From Eucalyptus grandis (lineage: Eukaryota; Streptophyta; Magnoliopsida; Myrtales; Myrtaceae): a stretch of DNA of 64,000 bases. Below, piece by piece: positions 55,913 to 64,000 of the stretch. The DNA lies in the NCBI RefSeq assembly GCF_016545825.1, contig NC_052615.1, forward strand, positions 23,180,520 through 23,244,519, given 5' to 3'. Position numbers and translations under genes: made by a program. Positions within the stretch are counted from its first letter, which is position 1. Each line of letters starts with the position of its first letter. Below the pieces are notes generated by a model. That model saw nothing but the letters and a program-made list of their open reading frames with translations. It did no database searches and was not told where the DNA came from.

Positions 55913-56596
55913 GTGAAGGTCGTGTTGCGGGCTGATATTTCGCCTGCTACATATGACAAGGTCGTCGTTATATCAGGTTAATGTTGTCTTCCTGCATTTC
56001 TATGTTAATGTTTTAGAATCTAATTGTGCGCATTGAATTTCTTGAATTCTTATTTTGTCGGTGATGTCCATGGCATCAGCGTGATATGGTTGTTATCTTT
56101 CAGTTCCTGCCAATGTTTCTATATTCAGAAACACTTTTTTACCTCTCATTTAGAAACCGTTGATCTGTTCGCAACTCCTCATTCCCCACAGCTTCTACTT
56201 CATCTACCCAATTAATTCATTTACAGTTCAATCATTTAGAAGGAAAGTGATGGACTTCAACAGCGGGCCATGATTTATTCATAAGAATCTCCAGTTCAAT
56301 GATCTATGCTATTTCTTTGTCAGTTGGCGGTAGCGGCCATGAGCCAGCTCATTCTGGATTCGTGGGTGAAGGGATGCTAGCAGCTGCAATATGTGGTGAT
56401 GTTTTTGCTTCTCCACCAGTCGATGCTGTTCTAGCTGTATGTTTTCTCATGATTATATGACTAAACAAGGAAAATGTCATGGATCTCTTGCTTTATGTTT
56501 TGTCTCCTTGTCTATGAGATTCATTTTGCTCTATTGTATATATTTCAGGGCATCCGAGCTGTAACTGGTCCAATGGGGTGTCTACTTATTGTCAAG
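55913..56596 (+). pseudogene. Dihydroxyacetone kinase (DhaK domain) N-terminal fragment
   Basis: Three exons with intact frame and GT-AG borders: 55913-55976 (VKVVLRADISPATYDKVVVI), 56324-56436 ([20 protein letters not shown] and [15 protein letters not shown]) and 56549-56596 (GIRAVTGPMGCLLIVK). This is the substrate-binding DhaK part of plant Dha kinase/FMN cyclase. One glycine of the GGGSGHEP loop is Val (codon split at 55976/56324). The first exon, the catalytic histidine region and the DhaL ATP domain are absent, so no kinase can be made. Confidence 0.88.
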
Positions 56597-57099
56597 GTAC
56601 TTCCTTTACTTTATCCTACCACCTTATAGAGTATTTTGGCATACATGGAAACTTGTGTATGCAAGGGAAAAACTAAAAATTTTGTAAACGGCACTTTCAT
56701 TGCCACGGAAATTCTGGGAGTTTATGCAGTTCTAGCAGCCGCATAGACCACAAGTACTTATTTCCACACTTCTTTACTAAACGTAGCTAGCAGTTCCTCT
56801 CTAAAATACCCCACACGGCCCATGTAATTTCCCAAGTTGACAAAGCCGTACTCAAGGAGCGGTTATATTAAGTTGGTGCAGGCTATGGAATTCCTTCCCT
56901 TAAAATGTTAAAGGGTGCTTTCACTTTTAAAATGAGAAATACAATATTTATCAGCTACTAATTATTTTTTGTGCTTCTCGCATGATGACCTAAATGATAA
57001 GACATATTATTAGCATTCCCCATCAGTTTCTGCAAAACAATTTTGCTGAAGCTTCTGAAGCAATAATCTTTAGCTCTTTTACATTGGCTAATTGCAATT

Positions 57100-59996
57100 T
57101 AGTTTATCTACTGTATACAGAATACAGGAGATGAGAGCATATGATGCATATGGAGGAAAAATTAAGTTTACTCTGGATTTACAGACTTATTGCAACTTTA
57201 TTTGTCAATCAAATTTGCTGACAGGAAGAAAGAGCCAACATGGAATGAGGAATTCACTTTTAACATTAAGCTCCCTTCGACTAAAAACCTCCAGGTTAAT
57301 CCTCTACCAGAGTGGTATCCATTACTTCCTTTCCACTTTGCATCTGTGGACTAACTGGAGACCGAATTGCTGGCATGTTTAGGAAGGACTTATCCTAAAA
57401 ATATGTGATGCTACTTTTGTAATAAATGAATGAACGCCATTTTGAGGGGGCCAACTGCTGCATCAATTTTTGGACTCCTTTTTACATGCTAAGGAGATTT
57501 GCTCATTTGTTGCCTTATTTGATACAATCCCAAGTTGATTGTGCCATATATCTTGCATTAACATAACACGAAGCAAGCAACTCCACCATTTTGTTTTTTT
57601 TGGGTACAAGTCCTTGCTGATTTTGGCGCTCAGCAAATGGATACAGCTATCCTTAAATGCATGAACTGAAGCTGAATAATTGTTGATCTTTTTGTTGTTC
57701 ACTGTGGTGTGATGCTAGGTGGCAGCTTGGGATGCAAACTTGGTAACTCCACACAAGCGAATGGGCAATGCAGGAATCTGTTTGGAGCTTCTGTGTGATG
57801 GTGAGAATCATTGAATTTGTTGTCGATTTGTATTTTGAACTTTATTGTGCAATGCTGGTGGTGGTTTAGTTTGGTGGTTCAGAAGTCAAATAAATGAGCA
57901 ATATACCAGATCAGTTTTTCTCCTGTGAAACATTATTTGATACTCTATGACCTTGGCAATGGATGAAATGACTATCATATGGAAATTGTACTTTTTCTTG
58001 ATGAGCATGTCTGTTTCCAGGAGATTCACATGAAATGGTTGTGGAATTAGAAGGAATGGGTGGTAGAGGGAAGATACAGTTAGAGGTAAGTGTGGAAACA
58101 TTTTTATATCAATCACATAGTTGGAAGCTCTCTTAAAAGGACGATTAGGATTTCTGTTTGAAGACTCTTGACTTCTTGAAATAAACATCTATATATGATT
58201 TGTAATTGTTCAAGAGAAGTTCCAATTAGAAGGTAGAGTTTTCGTTTAGGCCTATAGCTTCCAGCATCTATCTGTGAATCATTGAGCATTAGCAAGAGCT
58301 TTTATTAACGTTTGCTTATTTGAGTACCTGGCAATTACTGTATAAGAGCTTTCTCCAAGATGTTGTAACATCGTTTCTCTTTTGTTATTATGAAACAGTC
58401 GCTGGGTAAATCTTAGATGCTTGAAGAACCAGTTTACACCAATACGCTATGAACCCTGGACATCTAAGTCTGCACACACTCCAGCTCAGCCCTTTCCAAT
58501 AGGCTAAACTTGCTTTATTATATTGGTGGAAAAGATGACATTGAAATACAAAGTAAACCTCTTATCTGTTTCAAAGACATTGAATCAATCATGGGGTTGT
58601 TTGTCCATTTGATCTTGTATGTCAAAATCGAGTATCTACTGAGATGCATATGACACAAACACGCAGTGCTTGTATATTGTCTCACATGTATGAAGTGTGA
58701 ATAAGAACTACTAATAAACAAGTTTAATAACAATCTTTCAGAAATCAGACAATAATGCTGGGAGGAGAAAAAATATTTCCACTATTGGACTTTGGTAGGA
58801 ATATTAGAGAATCCTATCTGAACCAGGCAAAATTGGTGATGAGTATCTGAATTCCATTTATGAGAATTCTAACCTTGGTTTCATTATTGTGGATTTCTTT
58901 CCATGCTTTACTAAGATACCAGTTATCGTCCTTCTGTATGTTATGCCGGAAAAATGAGCAAGCTCACTGGTGATGCTGTTTCAGGTTAGATATAAAAGTT
59001 TTGATGAAATTGATGAGGGAAAGAAGTGGTGGAAGCTCCCATTTGTTTCAGAGTTCCTCAGGCAAAATGGGTTTGAGTCTACTTTGAAATCAATTGTTGG
59101 GTCTGATAGTGTGCTGGCTCGGCAGTTTGTTGAATATGCTTTTGGGCAGTTGAAATCCTTTAATGAGACATATCCTTGGAAGGATAAGCTTTTAAATAGT
59201 GGTAAATATGTAGCAGAAGGGGAATCGGTCAATGCCACTGCTGCACCTGAGAAGTCTTCATCTGTAGATGTTCCATTGCTGAATGACCAGAGACTGAATG
59301 AAGAGAACATTGTTGTTGAGTCTTCCCCTGATTCAACTGGATTTGAGAATGCTAATGGAGAAAAATGCTAGTTGGTGAATCCATACAGTTTGACAAACAT
59401 TTCTGGAAGAACTTTGCAGATGTTATCAATCAGAAGGTTGTACAGAAACTTGGTCTTCCTGTCCCTGAGAATGTAAAATGGGATGGTTTTGATGTACTAA
59501 ATAAGATTGGCATACAATCCCGGAAAGTTGCAGAAAAAGCTTACGTTGAATCTGGGCTTGCAAGGCCGAGTAGACAAGATATTGATGATTCCGCAGAGAG
59601 CGGGCCACTTCTAAGAAGTGCAATTCAGTCTTCAATTCCGGATATAAAAAAGTGACACAAGATTTGTTGCAGCAAACTGATTCTGTTTTGGGGGCATTGA
59701 TGGTTTTGACTGCGGCAGTTTCTCGGCTAAATAAGGAAGCGCGTTCTATGGAAAAGAATGATAATAAAATGAAAAGTGATGATTCTGTGTATTCTAAGAG
59801 TGAGAATCTTGCAGTCTCATCAGACGTATCATCATTGGATGAAAAGAAGTCGGAGGAGATGAAAACTCTTTTCTCTAGTGCAGAAAGTGCTATGGAAGCC
59901 TGGGCGCTGCTTGCCACTTCTCTTGGTCATCCTAGTTTTGTTAAGTCTGAATTTGAGAAAATTTGCTTCCTAGATAACGCATCCACTGATACACAG
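57100..59996 (+). pseudogene. C2-domain / class 3 lipase protein fragment
   Basis: The C2 part starts around 57105 (QEMRAYDAYGGKIKFTLD), and clear exons follow. They are 57225-57294 (KKEPTWNEEFTFNIKLPS), 57719-57800 (VAAWDANLVTPHKRMGNAG), 58021-58085 (DSHEMVVELEGMGGRGKIQL) and one long exon 58985-59996 (RYKSFDEIDEGKKWWKLPFV). The pattern resembles plant C2-lipase proteins like Arabidopsis At4g13550; this match is from memory. The long exon has two frameshifts: at about 59365-59375 (TAG after EKC) and at about 59652 (TGA after DIKK, in an A run). The GxSxG lipase part is missing. The exon ends at a normal donor. Confidence 0.75.
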
Positions 59997-60110
59997 GTAT
60001 TGTCTTCCTGTATTTGACATGAAAATTTTCTGAAGTTGAATGGCATTCTGTGTTATTGTATCTTGAGATCATCAGGGTATAACCGGTGTATTCATCGTGA
60101 ATTGTTGCAG

Positions 60111-60302
60111 GGGAAGAAATGTACAGCATATCCTGTTGTGAAGCTCGACGTGGTACTAGCCGGCGCCACATGGTTAGAACCTGATCCAATCGATCGCTGC
60201 TTCACCGATGGAAACTTGGTCACAGGAGCGGCTTGGCCTGGTCACCCAGAGTTCATTTTTCAGTTAATGGCACTACTGGGTATAAAGGTAACCTTTAGCT
60301 GA
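60111..60302 (+). pseudogene. DJ-1 homolog D last-exon fragment
   Basis: After an AG acceptor at 60109-60110 the frame reads GKKCTAYPVVKLDVVLAGAT, then WLEPDPIDRCFTDGNLVTGA and AWPGHPEF to KVTFS and a native-type stop. It is the C-terminal end of the second DJ-1/PfpI domain of plant DJ-1D (a glyoxalase III-type protein). It has 63 codons without breaks. All preceding exons are absent. It sits 114 bases after the donor of the C2/lipase exon and could be spliced to it in frame. The 980 bases downstream hold no recognised gene. Confidence 0.88.
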
Positions 60303-61283
60303 CGTTCGTGCTTGTACATGTATCAAATAAATAGCATGGAGTCTACTTCCGTGCTGGCTATAAGAAGGAAGAATGAGAGAGGTGTGTGTTTTGTGAATCA
60401 CTTGGAACGGTACATGGCCGTGGATGTTGACAGAGTTTTGCCCTGGGAAGTTTTCTATTATATATGGTCGATTAGTGAATATCACACATTGATTAGTCAA
60501 TCTCCGCTGATCCAGCATTTTCTATCGTTCACTCGCTGCAGCCTTTTCTTGGTCTTACTAAGAGGTCATTCCCTGCATCAACAATATAATTGCCTCCTCA
60601 TGTTATGTATTAGGAAAGGTAGCCTGCATTATCAAATCTGTGTGACTTGGCGATTCATTGGCGCTGTGGTTTAGTGTGCATTCTTGTTCGATTGATTCGT
60701 GGAGGACAACTGTCATACTGACTAGAGCTCAGTCGATGTACCTACTTCCTTGTTTTACAATGGGTGGGAACTCATGACATTGATTTCGTTTAAAGATAAC
60801 AACCTTCTTTGCTTACAAGGTCACATTTAGAACTGATATTAAACAAAGAAAGATTAACCATCGCACTAAACCTAAGTGGATATTCTCTGCATGAATGTTG
60901 GAGTTTTATTGAGGTATTCGGCATTGTTTTCGTCATCATACTTTCCATCTTCCTTCACATTGGGTCGCCGATCGTCATGAGTTCTCAATGAAAGTGTGAC
61001 AAGGGACAAAAGGAGTTTCCTTTTGGCTCGATTCTCTTTAGTCTTTGTTTGCGAAATGAAGGAAAGTGGATGGAATGAGAGTGGGTGCAGAAAACAGAGG
61101 ATACTGAAACCTGTTAATGTGAAGAAGATCGAGAGAAAACTTTGGACATTGACTGATTTTCTTTCCCTGTCCCTCACTTTTCCTCCTTTTCCTTTTTGAA
61201 GAGTTGTGCTGAGTGTTAAGGATATGTGAGCTTTGTGGAGAAAACTTTGGCATGTACTGATATCCTGTATTTTTCTATTGCAG

Positions 61284-61750
61284 TCTGAGGAACGAATGAG
61301 GAAAGATATGGAAAGATTTGATCATGAAATAAGGAAGGAAGAAGAAAGGTTGATGCGTGAACAGCAGAGAGAGGAGAGATTGCTACGTGAGCAAAGGCGA
61401 GAATCAGAGCGACAGGAGTAGTATTTGCAGAAAGAATCTAAGGTAAGTATTTGAGCTTGACATTGCATTTTCACTAGTTAGTTTCTTTTGCTTTATTTGA
61501 TTGGTTAAGTAGCATCTCTTCTTTTCTCTTTTCTTTACCATCTTCTCTGGTTTTTTTTGTTTGGAAGGCGGAGAAAAAGAGACAAAAAGAAGAGCTTCGT
61601 CGAGAAAAAGAAGAAGAGAGACGAAAAGCTGCAGTGGAGAAGGCCACTGCTCGCAGAATTGCCGAGGAATCCATGGAGCTTATGGAGGATGAACAGCTGG
61701 AGCTGATGGAATTGGCCGCTGCAAGCAAGGGGTTGCCTTCAAGTCTTTAG
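61284..61750 (+). pseudogene. DDT-homeobox (RINGLET/RLT-type) protein fragment
   Basis: Two exons, 61284-61442 (EERMRKDMERFDHEIRKEEE) and 61568-61750 (KKRQKEELRREKEEERRKAA and EDEQLELMELAAASKGLPS), match the charged coiled-coil region of plant RLT proteins, which work with ISWI chromatin remodellers. A TAG at 61429-61431 interrupts exon one and a TAG at 61748 ends exon two soon after the match stops. The homeobox and the DDT domain are not present. Confidence 0.82.
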
Positions 61751-62054
61751 AGATAAGGAATTGACCTTTGGCACTGCACGATCAATATGAATAGCAATTT
61801 CAACCACTATGCATGTTTGCTCAACATCATACCATAAAGCAAAACTAGAAGAATAATTGAGTTGTGCAATCAGTAAACAAGAGCTAAAGCAGCTTGTCAT
61901 GCTACTATTGGTAGGAGATGCACGGGTTTTTTGGATTTTGCCTCCTTAGTTATGTCAATGCTTAAGTTTTATAGGGGACAAAGTGAGTTGCCAACATTTT
62001 CTTAAGGCTATACCAATGTTGGTCTTTGACATATGGTTGTTTTGCTTGATGCAG

Positions 62055-64000
62055 GAAAGTGGCAAAGAAACAAATATGTGGGTGTGTCCCTTGTTGGGAA
62101 AACGCTTGCCATTATGGGTTTTGGAAAGGTTGGATCAGAAGTCGCACGTCGTGCCAAAGGTCTTGGTATGCATGTGATTGCACATGACCCTTATGCCCCC
62201 GCAGATCAAGCACGCGCGGTGGGGGTGGAACTTGTGGGCTTTGATGAAGCCATAGCAACTGCAGATTTCATTTCATTACACATGCCCCTGACACCTGCTA
62301 CATCAAAGGTTCTCAATGATGAGACTTTTGCAAAGATGAAGAAAGGAGTTCGAATTGTCAATGTTGCTCGTGGAGGAGTGATTGATGAAGAAGCTCTTGT
62401 GAGGGCATTGGATGCTGGAACTGTTGCTCAGGTATTGCTATCTCATATCTGAAATGTTGAGTTTCCTTCTTGTTGCCTTGGGAGGTGAAGCACATACTAG
62501 CCTTGTTGCAGGCGGCACTTGATGTCTTCACAGAGGAGCCACCAGCGAAGGACAGCAAGTTGGTACGACACGAGAGGGTCACGGTGACCCCACACCTTGG
62601 AGCCAGTACCACAGAAGCTCAGGTTTGTGAACAGTTACAGTTTACCCAACTTTAACTTTGTCTATATTATTAGAAAGCATATAAAACGGTCACTTGACAT
62701 GCCAGGAAGGAGTGGCTATTGAAATTGCTGAAGCTGTCATTGGAGCTCTAAAAGGAGAGTTGGCTGCTACTGCTGTCAATGCGCCGATGGTTCCTGCTGA
62801 GGTATCAAGAACTTTTTCTACAACTTGGCTGTTTGGCATCTCTTGGTCTATTTCTAACTTTTTATCCTCCAATATGTTTCCTCTCAATCTTCAATATATG
62901 TGCTCTCAGTATTTGACATATCTCATCATGGCTTGGGCTCTGATGCATAATTGTTGTGATGGAACTTGCTTGATGTGTGATTTGGAGGAGAATGAGTATG
63001 GGTGCTCTCTAGAAGTTTGATCTTTTTTTGGCAAAGATTTGTTCTGAGGCGATCAATTGCAATTTTCTGATATGTGTACAATTGTTTAATTTCATTGATG
63101 TTTGGCTTTGGCCCAAATCCAGCTTCCTTTTGTATGAGATGAATAGAGGAAGTGAGATTTTGAGGACCGTAAAATATGCTGGCCCAATTGTTTGATATGT
63201 ACCGTGGAGGAGAATGATTGTCAGTGCTCAGTAGAAGTTTGATCTTTTCTGGCAAACATTTTTTACTGAGGTGGTTGATTGGAATCATCCGATATGTATA
63301 CAATTGTTTAATTTCGTTGATGTTTGGCTTTGGCCCAAATCCAGCTTCCTCTCAGTACAAGATGAGCAGAGGAAGTGAGCTTTTGAAGACTGTAAGAGAT
63401 GCTTCCCTTGGTCGATTCCTTTAGGAAGTGGGTCAATAATGTGGTGTGATAGACAAGTAACTCTGGATGACTGTAATGACGATTTTGATGGCTGAGGGTG
63501 CTTTGTTTAAGATCCAGAAGGCAGAACTTGGCTCAAGATATGCTTGAGTAACATAAATGTTGAGTTCTTTATACATTTCCTTTTTTGGCTGCAGGTTCTT
63601 ACAGAGCTGAAACCATTTGTTGTACTTGCTGAGAAGCTTGGGAGATTGGCCGTTCAATTAGTTGGGGGTGGGAGAGTGTAAAAACCATAAAAGTGACATA
63701 TGCTTCTGCAAGAGCACCTGATGATCTCGACACTAGACTACTCCGTGCTATGATTACTAAGGGTATAATTGAACCCATATTCGATGTCTTTGTGAACTTG
63801 GTCAATGCAGATTTTACTGCTTAGCAGAGAGGACTAAGAATAACAGAGGAGCGGGTCATCTTAGATGGTTCACCAGAGAGTCCTCTTGAGTATGTCCAGG
63901 TTCAGATTGCAAATGTGGAATCAAGATTTGCCAGCGCCATTTCAGATTCTGGGGAGATCACGGTTGAGGGGCGGGTGAAGGATGGGATCCCACATCTCAC
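62055..64000 (+). pseudogene. D-3-phosphoglycerate dehydrogenase fragment, running off the window
   Basis: Exons 62055-62431 (KTLAIMGFGKVGSEVARRAK, the Rossmann GxGxxG; HMPLTPATSKVLND; NVARGGVIDEEALVRALDAG), 62512-62622 ([31 protein letters not shown], with the catalytic His), 62706-62801 and 63595 onward encode most of the NAD-binding part and the regulatory region of plastid PGDH, first enzyme of the phosphorylated serine pathway. The transit peptide and N-terminal part are missing. In the last exon one base is lost near 63680 (after VGGGR) and a Lys codon has become TAG near 63822, so the fragment is dead. It is cut by the window end. Confidence 0.9.
62983..63400 (+). repeat. Tandem duplication of about 220 bp in a PGDH intron
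   Basis: GGAGGAGAATGA and the following 190 bases, including GATGTTTGGCTTTGGCCCAA, occur from 62985 and again from 63206 with about 15 percent differences. The whole lies within the intron between 62801 and 63595. Confidence 0.85.

Overview
This window is nuclear DNA of a flowering plant, probably a eudicot. It shows GT-AG introns, a nuclear gene for a chloroplast ribosomal protein, a nuclear gene for a mitochondrial ribosomal protein, an oxidosqualene cyclase relic, a wall-associated-kinase-like ectodomain and many plant-type transposons. I make no species call. Genes are sparse and most of the DNA is transposon-derived or unassigned.

Layout, left to right. 1-7.2 kb: degenerate repeats resembling long-terminal-repeat DNA. 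7.9-8.3 kb: a small two-helix membrane protein gene (minus) interrupted by one in-frame TAG. 9.9-13.9 kb: an intact two-exon gene (minus) for plastid ribosomal protein uL3c. 14.6-18.1 kb: three non-autonomous DNA transposons, one with a perfect 8-bp target duplication, one with a perfect 9-bp duplication and one with an 8/9 match. 16.8-21.8 kb: a diverged three-copy segmental repeat carrying a broken first exon of a triterpene synthase. 23.5-24.6 kb: a DNA transposon sitting exactly at the junction of a tandem duplication and itself hosting a SINE. 24.7-25.6 kb: a galacturonan-binding WAK-like exon with a one-base frameshift. 28 kb and 49.7 kb: half-elements of one further transposon family.

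The most notable gene is at 31.25-38.15 kb (minus). Exon 1 encodes a complete mitochondrial ribosomal protein uS2m. Nineteen further exons, all with GT-AG borders and consistent phase, continue the same frame into a UDP-glucose pyrophosphorylase-like domain. The predicted product is 644 residues. The pyrophosphorylase part keeps the fold-level signatures but has lost several catalytic signatures, so it looks like a pseudoenzyme attached to a mitoribosomal protein.

Immediately upstream (38.5-48.0 kb) lies a 9.5-kb Mutator-like element with about 1.5-kb terminal inverted repeats and a target duplication. It carries a decayed transposase on the minus strand and a decayed GRF zinc-finger reading frame on the plus strand. 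A degraded endogenous pararetrovirus-like relic follows at 48.3-49.6 kb. From 51.5 kb there is LTR-like and very GC-rich DNA.

From 55.9 kb to the window end five unrelated gene fragments lie head to tail on the plus strand with their introns: dihydroxyacetone kinase, a C2/lipase protein, DJ-1 homolog D, a DDT-homeobox (RLT) protein and phosphoglycerate dehydrogenase. This arrangement is what gene-capturing transposons such as Helitrons produce. The C2/lipase and DJ-1 fragments could be spliced in frame to each other. The only genes I judge fully intact here are uL3c and the uS2m-UGPase fusion.
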